From positions 1 to 64,000 of the forward strand of contig CANNAE010000008.1 of assembly GCA_947502505.1 (NCBI GenBank): DNA of 64,000 nt, written 5' to 3'. The translations under genes were made by a program, and so were the position numbers. The stretch is from an uncultured Planococcus sp. Lineage in GTDB: Bacteria > Bacillota > Bacilli > Bacillales_A > Planococcaceae. Position 1 is the first letter of the stretch, and each line of letters starts with the position of its first letter. Shown here piece by piece: positions 9,020-19,789 of this stretch. The notes beneath the pieces are model-generated. The model did no database searches. It had not been told where the DNA came from and saw nothing but the letters and a program-made list of their open reading frames with translations.

Positions 9020-9054
9020 CTTCTTCACCTCTCCATCTCAATTGCATTATGTAT

Positions 9055-9091
9055 TGAAAAAGGGGGAGAAATCAGTATGACCTCTCCCCCT
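9055..9091 (-). terminator. intercistronic hairpin after appA
   Basis: Minus strand GGGGGAGA, 13-base loop, TCTCCCCC, then TTTTT. It lies inside the operon between appA and appB. It can act as a partial terminator or 3' stabiliser that raises the ratio of binding protein to permease. Confidence 0.75.
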
Positions 9092-9101
9092 AAAGAAATG
9101 C

Positions 9102-10715
9102 CTACTCCAAATCTACTGATGCCAGTTTGTCAGAGCCAGTTGGATGCGCTTTAAAGTCGATTACGTTCGTCCCACCGGCAAGAAGCGGTGTAGAGTGCGC
9201 AAGCGGTACCCATGGAGCGTCTTCGTGGATGATTTCCTGAGCCTGCATGTACAATTCATTGCGGGCATCTTCATCAACTTCTGTTTGAGCTTCGATCAAT
9301 AGATCGTGAAGTTCCTGGTTTTCGTAGTATGTGTAGTTGTTTGAACCGATGTTGTCTTGGTCAAGCAATACATACAGGAAGTTATCGGCATCGCCGTTAT
9401 CGCCTGTCCAGCCAAGAAGGAATGCATCAGCTTCTCCAGCTGCCGCTTTTTCGAGATAAGTTGCCCACTCGTATGAAACGATTTCAGCTGTAATTCCAAC
9501 TTCTCCCAAATCACTTTGGATGGCTTCTGCTACTTTTTGGCCATCCGGCATGTATGGACGTGGAACTGGCATTGCCCATAGTTCCATTGTGAAGCCATCT
9601 TCGAGTCCTGCTTCAGCTAATAGCTCTTTTGCTTTTTCAGGATCGTATTCATAGCCTTCGATGCTGTCGTTATACCCGCTGATTACTGGTGGCATCGGGT
9701 TTTTCGCGACTTCTGCACGGCCTTCAAAGAATGAATCGACAATCGCCTGGCGGTCGATCGCATGGTTCATCGCCTGGCGGACTTTCGGGTCATCAAATGG
9801 TTCGCGAGTTGTCGTCAACCCGAGGTAGCCTACGTTCATCGATGGACGTTCGAACAATTGAAGGTTTTCCTCGTTTTCGATCGTTTCTGAGTCTGATGGC
9901 GTGATGCCATCAGCCAAATCGATTTCGCCTGACAATAGGGCATTCAGGCGAGCTGAGTTATCCGGAATTGCGCGGAACACGACTTGGTCGAGTTTCGGCT
10001 CTCCATCCACCCAGTAATCGTCAAATTTCTCGATTGTTACCGTATCGTTGCGCTTCCATTCAACAAATTGGAATGGGCCTGTTCCGACAGGATTGTCGCC
10101 GAATGATTCGCCGGCTTCCTCAAATGCTGTCGGTGAAGCGATGCCGAACGGGCTCATCGCCAAGTTTTTCAGGAATGGCGCTTGCGGGCGTTTCAATTTG
10201 ATAACGACTTCGTAATCGCCAGTCGCTTCAACAGATTCAATGACATGTTCTTCTTCATCGCCGAATCCGCCAAACATTGATTTATAGTACGGGAATTGGT
10301 CTGCATCCCCAGCAGCCCAGCGGTCAAAGTTCGCGACAACTGCTTCTGCGTTGAAATCTGTTCCATCATGGAACGTGACGCCTTCTTGCAATTGGAACGT
10401 GTAAGTCAAGCCATCATCTGCTGCTTGCCAATCGCTGGCAAGCCCTGCTTCAATTTCTGTATCCTGCTCGCCGAAATTGATCAATGTATCGAAGATGTTT
10501 TTCGTTACTTTGAACGACTCTCCATCTGTAACCGAGATTGGATCCAGTGATACTGAGTCCCCGCCGCGGCCGAAGATCAAGACTTTTTCATCTCCTGAGT
10601 CGGAATCTCCGCCTTCTCCGCCTGATTCCGAATCACCGCCTGAACAGCCGTAAAGCGCTGTCGACAGTAAAAGCAGCATCAGGAACGCGAGTGATACAAT
10701 TTTCTTTTTCCCCAA
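9102..10715 (-). CDS. appA: oligopeptide-binding lipoprotein AppA
   Basis: A 537-residue solute-binding protein of family SBP_bac_5. It is the extracellular receptor of the importer, tethered by lipid at the cysteine of LLLLSTALYGC, followed by a Gly/Ser/Asp-rich linker. The start is TTG at 10715: GGAGGGG lies 5 bases upstream and the product begins with a proper MGKKK signal peptide. An ATG 15 codons further upstream would spoil the signal. The body carries the usual FHDGTDFNAEAV and GTGPFQFVEW segments. It sits 29 bp after appF, between the ATPases and permeases as in B. subtilis appDFABC. Confidence 0.93.
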   Translation of the reverse strand: MGKKKIVSLAFLMLLLLSTALYGCSGGDSESGGEGGDSDSGDEKVLIFGRGGDSVSLDPISVTDGESFKVTKNIFDTLINFGEQDTEIEAGLASDWQAADDGLTYTFQLQEGVTFHDGTDFNAEAVVANFDRWAAGDADQFPYYKSMFGGFGDEEEHVIESVEATGDYEVVIKLKRPQAPFLKNLAMSPFGIASPTAFEEAGESFGDNPVGTGPFQFVEWKRNDTVTIEKFDDYWVDGEPKLDQVVFRAIPDNSARLNALLSGEIDLADGITPSDSETIENEENLQLFERPSMNVGYLGLTTTREPFDDPKVRQAMNHAIDRQAIVDSFFEGRAEVAKNPMPPVISGYNDSIEGYEYDPEKAKELLAEAGLEDGFTMELWAMPVPRPYMPDGQKVAEAIQSDLGEVGITAEIVSYEWATYLEKAAAGEADAFLLGWTGDNGDADNFLYVLLDQDNIGSNNYTYYENQELHDLLIEAQTEVDEDARNELYMQAQEIIHEDAPWVPLAHSTPLLAGGTNVIDFKAHPTGSDKLASVDLE

Positions 10716-10744
10716 AATAACCCCTCCGTTTTGTTTTTTTATTA

Positions 10745-11728
10745 TCATTGCGGCCTGCATTCCTCATAAAGGTGGCAAGCCACAGAATGACCTGGTTCAA
10801 CTTCCGCAAAACGCGGAATCTCTTGCGAGCAGATATCCATCTTGAATGGGCAGCGCGTGTGGAAGCGGCAGCCTGACGGCGGGTTGGCCGGACTTGGCAC
10901 ATCCCCTTTGATCACCACTTCTTCGCGGACAAAATCTGGGTCCGGCACAGGCACTGCCGACAGCAGCGCTTGCGTATATGGATGGAGCGGCTTTTCATAC
11001 AGGCTTTCTGTATCCGCAAGCTCTGCCATATTGCCCAAATACATAACGCCGACACGGTCGCTGATGTGGCGAACGACGCCCAAGTCATGGGCGATGAATA
11101 TGTATGTCAGTTTCAAGTCGCGCTGCAAATCCTGCATTAAGTTAAGCACTTGCGCTTGAATCGACACATCCAGTGCCGAGACCGGCTCATCGGCGATGAT
11201 CAGTTTCGGGTTGGTCATGAGCGCGCGCGCGATGCCGATGCGCTGGCGTTGCCCGCCGCTGAATTGGTGCGGGTATCGCTTGGCGTGATAGCTGCTGAGC
11301 CCAACAATTTCAAGAAACTCATGCACTTTCCGCTTGCGTTCTTTCGGGTCGCCGATATTATGCACATTCAACGGCTCCATCAAAATTTTCTCGATGCTGT
11401 GGCGCGGGTTAAGCGAAGCATAGGGATCCTGGAAGACCATTTGGATATCGCGTCTTGCTTTACGCATGTCCGACGCTGATAAGCTGGTCAACTCCTGCCC
11501 ATCAAATGTCACTTTGCCTTCTGTCGGGTCGAGCAAGCGCATCAGCATGCGCCCAGTCGTCGACTTGCCGCAGCCTGATTCGCCGACAATGCCGAGCGTT
11601 TCGCCTTCATTTACATAGAAGGAAATATCATCTACCGCTTTGACCTGCCCTTTTACGCGGCCAAGCATACCGCCTGTGATCGGGAAATATTTTTTCAGGC
11701 CTTCAACTTTCAACAACGGTTCTGTCAT
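10745..11728 (-). CDS. appF: oligopeptide ABC transporter ATPase AppF
   Basis: A 327-residue ATPase with Walker A GESGCGKST, signature FSGGQRQRIGIA, Walker B LIIADEP and the C-terminal oligopeptide/dipeptide extension with cysteines in SGCRFHTRCPFKMDIC (an iron-sulfur-like or zinc motif common to this class). ATG with AAAGGAGG upstream. Its start overlaps the end of appD by 26 bases, suggesting translational coupling. It forms a heterodimer with AppD. Confidence 0.94.
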   Translation of the reverse strand: MTEPLLKVEGLKKYFPITGGMLGRVKGQVKAVDDISFYVNEGETLGIVGESGCGKSTTGRMLMRLLDPTEGKVTFDGQELTSLSASDMRKARRDIQMVFQDPYASLNPRHSIEKILMEPLNVHNIGDPKERKRKVHEFLEIVGLSSYHAKRYPHQFSGGQRQRIGIARALMTNPKLIIADEPVSALDVSIQAQVLNLMQDLQRDLKLTYIFIAHDLGVVRHISDRVGVMYLGNMAELADTESLYEKPLHPYTQALLSAVPVPDPDFVREEVVIKGDVPSPANPPSGCRFHTRCPFKMDICSQEIPRFAEVEPGHSVACHLYEECRPQ

Positions 11729-12722
11729 TCGGCTTGGCCTCCTTTGGATCGAATAGGAAACAGCGCGTCTTATGGTCTTCTGCCGTTTGATACAACTCCG
11801 GATCTTCTACACGGCAGCGATCGAATGCGAACTCACAGCGCGCTGCGTATTTGCAGCCTGTCTTGATTGATCCGGGTTTCGGGACGTTTCCTGGAATAGA
11901 ATACAAGCGCTCTTTCTTGAAGCGCATATCCGGTACGCTTTCCAGCAAGCCGCGTGTATAAGGATGCTGCGGATCGTTAAAAATCGTATGTACTGGCCCT
12001 TCTTCGACAACTTTTCCGGCATACATGACCACGACGCGTTCGCATGTTTCAGCGACGACTCCAAGGTCATGGGTGATCAGCAAGACTGCTGTATCAAGCC
12101 GTTCGTTTAAGTTCTTGATCAATTTAAGGATCTGCGCTTGGATCGTCACATCGAGTGCAGTGGTCGGTTCGTCGGCGATCAGCACTTTCGGGTCGCACAG
12201 CAAAGCCATGGCGATCATGACGCGCTGGCGCATGCCGCCGGACAGTTGGTGCGGATATTCATTGAGCAAGGCTTCTGCACGGGGCAGGCCGACCAGTTTC
12301 ATCATCTCGACGGCGCGTTCCTGGATCTGGTTTTTCGACCAGTCCTTTTTGTGGATCTTCAGCGCTTCACGCAATTGGTTGCCGATGGTAAACAACGGAT
12401 TCAGTGAAGTCATCGGCTCCTGGAAAATCATCGCTATATCGTCTCCACGGATCTGGCGCATTTCTTTATCGGATAGTTTGGTCAAATCCTTATCTTGGAA
12501 TAAAATTTCCCCGCTTACAATCTTCCCTGGAGGACTTGGCACCAGCCCCATTATGGACAATGAGGTAACACTTTTTCCGCAGCCTGATTCCCCTACGATG
12601 CCGAGCACTTCCCCCTGGCGGATATGGAAATCCACGTTGTCGACTGCTGGTACTTCGCCATCATCCGTGAAAAAGGAAGTGCGCAGCCCTTTCACGTCCA
12701 AGATGGTTTTACGTTCGTCCAT
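11703..12722 (-). CDS. appD: oligopeptide ABC transporter ATPase AppD
   Basis: A 339-residue ATPase: Walker A GESGCGKS, signature LSGGMRQRVMIA, Walker B VLIADEP, H-loop THDLGVV, and the C-terminal oligopeptide extension with CKYAARCEFAFDRC. AAGGAGG lies upstream of the ATG. First gene of the operon, with a promoter at 12774-12801. The D-F-A-B-C order is that of the app operon of B. subtilis rather than opp (A-B-C-D-F) or dpp, so the App name is used. Peptide preference cannot be read from sequence. Confidence 0.94.
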   Translation of the reverse strand: MDERKTILDVKGLRTSFFTDDGEVPAVDNVDFHIRQGEVLGIVGESGCGKSVTSLSIMGLVPSPPGKIVSGEILFQDKDLTKLSDKEMRQIRGDDIAMIFQEPMTSLNPLFTIGNQLREALKIHKKDWSKNQIQERAVEMMKLVGLPRAEALLNEYPHQLSGGMRQRVMIAMALLCDPKVLIADEPTTALDVTIQAQILKLIKNLNERLDTAVLLITHDLGVVAETCERVVVMYAGKVVEEGPVHTIFNDPQHPYTRGLLESVPDMRFKKERLYSIPGNVPKPGSIKTGCKYAARCEFAFDRCRVEDPELYQTAEDHKTRCFLFDPKEAKPNDRTVVES

Positions 12723-12773
12723 AGAGATCCTCCTTCTTTATTTTAAATTATTCAGAACATTCTCCGTGTTTCC

Positions 12774-12801
12774 ATTATACGTAATATTAGTAGTAATGCA
12801 A
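12774..12801 (-). promoter_or_regulatory. app operon promoter
   Basis: Minus strand TTGCAT (12796-12801), 16-base spacer, perfect TATAAT (12774-12779), about 50 bases before the appD ATG. Confidence 0.6.
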
Positions 12802-12839
12802 TAGTTTTCGGGAGATTGGGGTGTGCCTTCCTTCATATT

Positions 12840-12869
12840 GAAAAAGCTCCCCAAGAATTGGGGAGCTTA
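12840..12869 (-). terminator. terminator after ygaD
   Basis: AAGCTCCCCAA/TTGGGGAGCTT stem followed on the minus strand by TTTTT. Confidence 0.88.
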
Positions 12870-12875
12870 AAATAA

Positions 12876-14621
12876 TTAACCTATGTTCTGCACTTGGAAT
12901 AGTTTGTAATAGACGCCGCGTTTTTGCAATAGCTCATCGTGCGTGCCTTTTTCAGCCAGCTGGCCATTGTCGATGACCAGAATCTGGTCTGCATGGGTAA
13001 TCGTCGATAAGCGGTGTGCGACCACCAATGTCGTGCGGTCATGCGCCAGGCGCTCCAGGGAATCCTGTATCAGCGCTTCGCTTTCGAGATCGAGCGCGGA
13101 TGTCGCTTCATCCAAGATGAGGATCGCCGGGTCTTTCAGGAAGACGCGGGAAATGGCGATGCGCTGTTTCTGGCCGCCAGATAATTTGACGCCGCGCTCG
13201 CCGACTTTCGTATCGTAGCCTTCCGGCAAATTCTCGATGAATTCATGGGCATTTGCCGCTTTTGCCGCCGCGATGACTTCTTCGTCACTCGCATCGGGTT
13301 TGCCCATGAGGATGTTTTCCTTGACCGATTCACTGAATAGAATCGAATCTTGCAGCACAAGGCCGATCTGGTCACGCAAGGAATGGGTCGTCACGTCTTT
13401 CAAATCGTGCCCATCCATGCGGATCGTTCCTTCTGTGACATCATAGAATCTCGGGATGAGCGACACGATCGTCGATTTGCCGCCGCCGCTCATGCCGACG
13501 AATGCCACGGTCTCACCTGGGCGGACCGTGAAGTTGAGGTTCGACAACACTTCACTTCCCCCATCATTGTAATGGAATGAGACATTATGGAACTCCAGCT
13601 TGCCATCGACGCGCCCGAGTTCCCGCGCGCCTTTTTTATCTGTCACATCGTATTCCTCATCGACCATTTCAAAGACGCGGTCCATTGAAGCGAGAGATTG
13701 GACGAGCGTCGTCGAAGAGTTGACGAGGCGGCGCAACGGATTGTAGAGCCGTTCGATATAGGCGATGAACGCCACCATTGTCCCGAGCGTCAAATTCCCT
13801 TGGATGACCTGGTAGCCGGCATAGCCGATGACCAATAGCGGGGCTACATCCGTGATGGTATTGACGACTGCGAATGCCTTGGCATTCCATCTCGTATGGT
13901 CCATCGCTTTTTCCAGGAATTGATCGTTCGTGTTATTGAAGATTTTTTGTTCGTGCTTCTCCAGCGCAAAGCTTTTGATGATGCTCATGCCCTGGACGCG
14001 TTCATGCAAATAACTTTGGACATTGGCGAGTGCCTGGGAACGGTCGCGCGTCAAATCGCGCAAGCGCCCGAAAAAGTATTTGACGCTGAACGCATAAAAC
14101 GGAAACGCCAAAAGCGCAACAATCGTCAAGGAAACGTCCATCGTAAGCATGATGATGATCGCGATGAGAATCGTCGCCACATCGAGCCAGACGTTCATCA
14201 AGCCGATCATGACAAAGTTCTTCGTCTGCTCGACATCATTGATGACGCGTGAAATGATTTCCCCGGCCCGTGTGTTTGCATAATAGCGCAGGCTCAGGCG
14301 CTGCAGGTGGCTGTAAAGATAGCCGCGGATATCGTAGAGAATCTTATTGCTGACATATTGTGCATAGTATTGCCGGAAATATTCGATCGGCGGGCGCAGC
14401 AGGAAGAACACGATGGCCGTTCCGCCGAGCCATAAGTAAAGCTGGCTGAGTTTTTCTGCATCCGATAATGCCTCTGCGCCGATGATATCATCAATGACGA
14501 TCTTGATTAAAAGAGGGATAAAAAGAGGGATCGCAAACTTGAAGATCCCGATGAAAATCGTCAAGGCAATTTGCCAATAATAAGGCTTGACGAACTTCAT
14601 ATAGCGTTTCATACTGCTCAA
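12876..14621 (-). CDS. ygaD: YgaD, ABC exporter (fused TM-ATPase)
   Basis: A 581-residue half-transporter of the MsbA/LmrA type. Six membrane helices occupy residues 1-310 and are followed by an ATPase with Walker [10 protein letters not shown], signature [13 protein letters not shown] and Walker [13 protein letters not shown]. It should work as a homodimer exporting lipids or drugs; substrate unknown. The start is uncertain. TTG at 14621 has GGAG at 8-base spacing. ATG at 14612 is 17 bases from the site. GTG at 14630 overlaps it. It sits downstream of ygaC as in B. subtilis, but a terminator separates the two. Confidence 0.9.
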   Translation of the reverse strand: MSSMKRYMKFVKPYYWQIALTIFIGIFKFAIPLFIPLLIKIVIDDIIGAEALSDAEKLSQLYLWLGGTAIVFFLLRPPIEYFRQYYAQYVSNKILYDIRGYLYSHLQRLSLRYYANTRAGEIISRVINDVEQTKNFVMIGLMNVWLDVATILIAIIIMLTMDVSLTIVALLAFPFYAFSVKYFFGRLRDLTRDRSQALANVQSYLHERVQGMSIIKSFALEKHEQKIFNNTNDQFLEKAMDHTRWNAKAFAVVNTITDVAPLLVIGYAGYQVIQGNLTLGTMVAFIAYIERLYNPLRRLVNSSTTLVQSLASMDRVFEMVDEEYDVTDKKGARELGRVDGKLEFHNVSFHYNDGGSEVLSNLNFTVRPGETVAFVGMSGGGKSTIVSLIPRFYDVTEGTIRMDGHDLKDVTTHSLRDQIGLVLQDSILFSESVKENILMGKPDASDEEVIAAAKAANAHEFIENLPEGYDTKVGERGVKLSGGQKQRIAISRVFLKDPAILILDEATSALDLESEALIQDSLERLAHDRTTLVVAHRLSTITHADQILVIDNGQLAEKGTHDELLQKRGVYYKLFQVQNIG

Positions 14622-14648
14622 ACTGTTCACTCCATTCTGTTCAAAATG

Positions 14649-14676
14649 AAAAACCTGTTGGCAGGCAACAGGTTTT
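14649..14676 (-). terminator. terminator after ygaC
   Basis: AAAACCTGTTG/CAACAGGTTTT with T-rich minus-strand tail, between ygaC and ygaD. Transcripts of the two genes are therefore at least partly separate. Confidence 0.8.
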
Positions 14677-14681
14677 CCATG

Positions 14682-15227
14682 TTAGTCATGAATCCGGTTA
14701 TGCTTATGAAATTCATACCGGTTCGTCCATACTTCGATAAAGTCCTGGGCGAAAGGGCCTCTTCTTTGCTTGATCCAGCTGATCAGCTTGTCCACATTTC
14801 GGTAGAGTATTTGATCGATGACTTCTGGATAACCCATTTGCCGCTTATGGTCTTCGTATTCGTCTTCATCCAACAGCGTGTAAGACATATCCGGAAACAC
14901 TTTTACATCCAAGTCATAATCGATGTATTTCAACGATCCATTATTATAGACGAACGGGGAGCTGATATTGCAATAATAATAAACGCCGTCATCACGCAGC
15001 ATACAGATGATGTTGAACCAATGTTCAGCATGGAAATAGCAGATCGACGGCTCTCGCGTCAACCATGTCCTGCCGTCCGATTCCCTCACCAGCGTGCGTT
15101 CGTTCGCGCCGATCACAATATTGTTCGTCCCTTTCAGTACAGTTGTTTCCTGCCAGACACGGTGGATGCGTCCGTTGTGCTTGTAACTGTGGATCTGGAT
15201 TGTTTCACCCTCCGCAGGAACCGCCAT
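14682..15227 (-). CDS. ygaC: YgaC, DUF402 nucleoside tri-/diphosphate phosphatase
   Basis: A 181-residue protein of the DUF402 family, whose staphylococcal member is named Ntdp for NTP/NDP hydrolysis with divalent metal. It is very close to B. subtilis YgaC through [26 protein letters not shown] and [13 protein letters not shown]; the last segment carries the acidic metal ligands. The start is the ATG at 15227, with AAGGTGG 8 bases upstream; a GTG four codons earlier lies within that site. An extended -10 (TGATATAAT) lies about 40 bases upstream. Cytosolic. Confidence 0.88.
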   Translation of the reverse strand: MAVPAEGETIQIHSYKHNGRIHRVWQETTVLKGTNNIVIGANERTLVRESDGRTWLTREPSICYFHAEHWFNIICMLRDDGVYYYCNISSPFVYNNGSLKYIDYDLDVKVFPDMSYTLLDEDEYEDHKRQMGYPEVIDQILYRNVDKLISWIKQRRGPFAQDFIEVWTNRYEFHKHNRIHD

Positions 15228-15330
15228 GCACCATCCCACCTTTTCGTCTATCTATCACTATATGTTATCTCCCGTTCATTATATCAATCAATTCTGAAAA
15301 CATACAGCAATAAGCCGAAAGTTGCGAGAA

Positions 15331-17138
<1,808 letters not shown>

Positions 17139-17216
17139 GTTTATGTTTACTGCCTCCGTTCATGCTGATTATTCCGGCCCTGAAGCGGGTATGTATACTT
17201 AAGGAATATGCTTATT

Positions 17217-17246
17217 TTATCAAATGGCGAGCTGACAAGATATTAT
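17217..17246 (+). promoter_or_regulatory. yfhP promoter (tentative)
   Basis: TTATCA (17217-17222), 18-base spacer, TATTAT (17241-17246), 30 bases before the ATG in the divergent mutY/yfhP interval. Confidence 0.35.
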
Positions 17247-17275
17247 AAACGCTCGCAACAAAGGGGGATGCGTCG

Positions 17276-18256
17276 ATGGATACAGGAACACATATCGTTA
17301 TGGGCATTGCACTAGGCGGTTTGGCTATGGCTGACCCGGCTGTCGCCGCCCATCCGGCCACTTGGACTGCTGTCATGACCGGCACTATTATCGGTTCACA
17401 AATCCCCGACATCGATACCGTTTTAAAACTGCGCGACAATGCTGTTTATATTCGCCATCACCGGGGCATTACGCATTCGGTGCCGGCTGTGCTGTCCTGG
17501 CCACTCTTGCTGACAGGCGCTATTTACCTCATTTTCCCAGAAGCCAATCTTCTCCATCTATGGCTGTGGACATTCCTTGCCGTGTTTTTGCATGTATTTG
17601 TGGATATATTCAATTCATACGGCACACAGGCGCTGCGGCCATTTTCCAATCATTGGGTGGCCCTTGGCGTGATCAATACATTCGACCCGATCATTTTTGG
17701 GGCCCATGTCGTGGCCTTGATGATCTGGGCATTCGGTGCCGATCCGGTGTGGACGATGAGCATCTTATATATCATCTTGTTCTTCTACTACGTTTCGAGG
17801 TTCGCGCTACAAGCGGCGATCAAACAAGCGATACGCAATACGATTCCAGGCACCAACGATGTTTTTGTCGCACCGACCATGCGCTATTTCCAGTGGCGCA
17901 TCGCCGCTGACACCGACCGCCACCATTACGTCGGTCAGGCTTACGGGCGCTCGATCAATATTTACGACAAATTCTTGAAAAAGCCGATGCCTGAAAACGC
18001 CTTGATCCAAACGGCGATGAAAGACAAGAACTTGGATGCCTTCGTGTCGTTTTCCCCGCTGTACCGCTGGGAAATCAACCAATACGGAGACATTTACGAA
18101 GTGCGTTTAATCGACTTGCGTTACCGCAGCAATGATTATTACCCGTTTGTCGCCGTTGCCCATCTCGATGAAGACCATAATATCCTGAACTCCTATACGG
18201 GATGGATTTTCAGCGAAGATAAATTGAGGAAAAAGCTTGATTTCAGCCATAACTGA
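17276..18256 (+). CDS. yfhP: YfhP, membrane-bound metal-dependent hydrolase
   Basis: A 326-residue protein of the YdjM/LexA-binding membrane metallohydrolase family. It opens with MDTGTHIVMGIALGG, whose His is a family metal ligand. QIPDIDTV and HHRGITHSV follow, with H and D ligands typical of this zinc phospholipase-C-like membrane fold. About five hydrophobic segments lie in residues 5-185, and the C-terminal third is soluble. AAGGGGG lies upstream of the ATG. Neighbour of mutY as in B. subtilis, where its homologue is linked to surfactin/DNA-damage regulation; a role here is not established. Confidence 0.85.
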   Translation: MDTGTHIVMGIALGGLAMADPAVAAHPATWTAVMTGTIIGSQIPDIDTVLKLRDNAVYIRHHRGITHSVPAVLSWPLLLTGAIYLIFPEANLLHLWLWTFLAVFLHVFVDIFNSYGTQALRPFSNHWVALGVINTFDPIIFGAHVVALMIWAFGADPVWTMSILYIILFFYYVSRFALQAAIKQAIRNTIPGTNDVFVAPTMRYFQWRIAADTDRHHYVGQAYGRSINIYDKFLKKPMPENALIQTAMKDKNLDAFVSFSPLYRWEINQYGDIYEVRLIDLRYRSNDYYPFVAVAHLDEDHNILNSYTGWIFSEDKLRKKLDFSHN

Positions 18257-18296
18257 ATAAAAAAACGGCCGGGAATTTCTCCCGGCCGTTTTTTAG
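18257..18296. terminator. bidirectional terminator yfhP/yfhJ
   Basis: AAAAAACGGCCGGGA paired with TCCCGGCCGTTTTTT. Serves yfhP and the recX-yfhH-yfhJ operon. Confidence 0.9.
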
Positions 18297-18299
18297 TGT

Positions 18300-18554
18300 T
18301 TACGAATCATGTAAAAGATGCGCATATTTTGGGTTGTTCCCGGCAAATTCGTGGATTTTGTCGCCGTAGCTTTCAATCCACTGGCGTACGACTTTCTCGA
18401 CGACCGCCGTGCCTTGGTAATCATATCCTGCTTTCGCGTAGGACGATTCGAAATCAGACACCAGTAATTCGATCCATGTCCGGGCTTTGTCATCCGACAG
18501 CTCCGGGTTTTTCTCTCTTAATTCGATGATCAATTGCTCAATAACTTCCTTCAT
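18300..18554 (-). CDS. yfhJ: YfhJ, WVELL-family protein
   Basis: An 84-residue acidic helical protein with TWIELLVSDFE near residue 26, the signature that names the WVELL family (YfhJ). It is the last gene of the recX-yfhH-yfhJ operon, 4 bp after yfhH. In B. subtilis the spore-protein gene sspK lies between yfhH and yfhJ; here there is no room for it. Cytosolic, function unknown. Confidence 0.85.
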   Translation of the reverse strand: MKEVIEQLIIELREKNPELSDDKARTWIELLVSDFESSYAKAGYDYQGTAVVEKVVRQWIESYGDKIHEFAGNNPKYAHLLHDS

Positions 18555-18558
18555 CGAT

Positions 18559-18891
18559 TCACTTCCCTTCCTTCAATGGGCGCAGCATGGAAATCGGCAG
18601 CGCTTCTGTGTATTTGTCGCCGCCCATGCGGTAGCCCCATGCAAAATTCCCTTTTAGGTAATCAATTTGAAAATAGACGTTCGGGTCGCCCTCTACGCGG
18701 TATACTTCGCCCGGTTTAAAATCTTCTGGGTCCAGCAGGAACGATGCGGCCATGATGGCTTTACGTTCGAGCACCGCAAATTCGTTGACGATGCCGAGCT
18801 GTTCCGCTTTGCGCGCTTTTTCCTTCAGACGGGCGATTTCATTGCGCAATTCCGTCTCGTCCATATGTGAATAAGGTTTATGTTCACTCAT
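18559..18891 (-). CDS. yfhH: YfhH, DUF1811 family protein
   Basis: A 110-residue protein of the DUF1811/YfhH family. An N-terminal helical hairpin (about 10-50, ELRNEIARLKEKARKAEQLG) is followed by a small beta domain with GEVYRVEGDPNVYF. The start is the ATG at 18891 with GGAG 7 bases upstream; an in-frame TTG two codons earlier is too close. It overlaps the end of recX by 8 bases, implying coupled translation. Function unknown; its conserved link to recX suggests a nucleic-acid or regulatory role, but that is inference. Confidence 0.85.
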   Translation of the reverse strand: MSEHKPYSHMDETELRNEIARLKEKARKAEQLGIVNEFAVLERKAIMAASFLLDPEDFKPGEVYRVEGDPNVYFQIDYLKGNFAWGYRMGGDKYTEALPISMLRPLKEGK

Positions 18892-19690
18892 CTTCAAGCT
18901 CCTTTTCTTCGATGTACTGGCTGATCACATCACCCGGGAAGCCTTTCTGGTAGAGCCCTTGCTTCACTTTCCGGCTCAGGTCATTTCCCGACAACTTGCT
19001 TTCGTGCTTGCGCCATAATTTATCCCCTTGCTGGCGGACGCTATCAAGCCACTGGTCTCCGTCACGTTCAAGGTCTAGCGTTTCGATCGCTTGCTTGATG
19101 ATCCCGTAAGGATAGCCTTTTCTCATCAATGAATCGTTGATTTTCTGTTTGACTTGGCTCGGGGTTTTCGACTGTTCTTTCGCTGCGATTTTTTCCGCAA
19201 GGCCTGTGGCGACTTCGAGCTGCTCTTCTTCACTATAGTTGGTTAAGACATCTTTTTGCATAGCCTTATCAATTCCTCTCTTTTGCATGTCCTGCTGGAT
19301 TGCGCGCGGCCCTTTTTTGCCGGATTTGATTTGTGTCCGGAGCAGAGCCTCTGAAAATTGCTGGTCGTCGAGAAAGCTCAGTTCATACAGTTTCTTGACC
19401 GCTTCATCGATGACGGCTTCACCGAATTCCTTTTCTTTCAGCTTTTTGCGGACTTCGCCTTCACTGCGCATGCGGAAGCCGAGATAATGCAAGGCCTTAT
19501 TGAACGCTTTTCGGACTTCATCCTCAAAGTTCATTTCTTCGATTGTCCACTGGTCGAGTTCCTTGCCCTTGGTCAATTGGTAGCGGATGATCAAGGTTTC
19601 ATCGACACTGAACGCAAATTTTTCTTCCAAGTAAATATTATAGCGTTCCGGATTGTTTTTTCCGCGGGTTATTTTCGTAATGATCGGCAT
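18884..19690 (-). CDS. recX: RecX, RecA regulatory protein
   Basis: A 268-residue RecX built of tandem three-helix repeats (KALHYLGFRMRSEGEVRKKL, then LYELSFLDDQQFSEAL). The Firmicute form is about twice the length of the E. coli protein. It modulates RecA filaments in recombination and SOS control. The start is the ATG at 19690, preceded by GAGGGG; the frame is open 11 codons upstream without a ribosome site. Divergent from yfhF, as in B. subtilis. No clear LexA box was found in the 99-bp divergent interval. Confidence 0.93.
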   Translation of the reverse strand: MPIITKITRGKNNPERYNIYLEEKFAFSVDETLIIRYQLTKGKELDQWTIEEMNFEDEVRKAFNKALHYLGFRMRSEGEVRKKLKEKEFGEAVIDEAVKKLYELSFLDDQQFSEALLRTQIKSGKKGPRAIQQDMQKRGIDKAMQKDVLTNYSEEEQLEVATGLAEKIAAKEQSKTPSQVKQKINDSLMRKGYPYGIIKQAIETLDLERDGDQWLDSVRQQGDKLWRKHESKLSGNDLSRKVKQGLYQKGFPGDVISQYIEEKELEDE

Positions 19691-19789
19691 CAATTTCCCC
19701 TCGCTTCTTCTCCTATTATACACTTTGAACGCCCTCTTGGCATATGCTTCGCTCGAATTGGGTATGGGATAAACATGGAGGCGATGGAA

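Noticed and set aside
12025..12804. 259-codon plus-strand frame antisense to appD
   Set aside because: Ser/Ile-rich shadow of a well-supported ATPase gene; no ribosome site or family motif.
19358..19789. 144-codon open upstream extension of yfhF
   Set aside because: It runs antisense through recX, has no ribosome site at its start, and the conserved SDR N-terminus begins at the ATG at 19790 with GGAGG in front.
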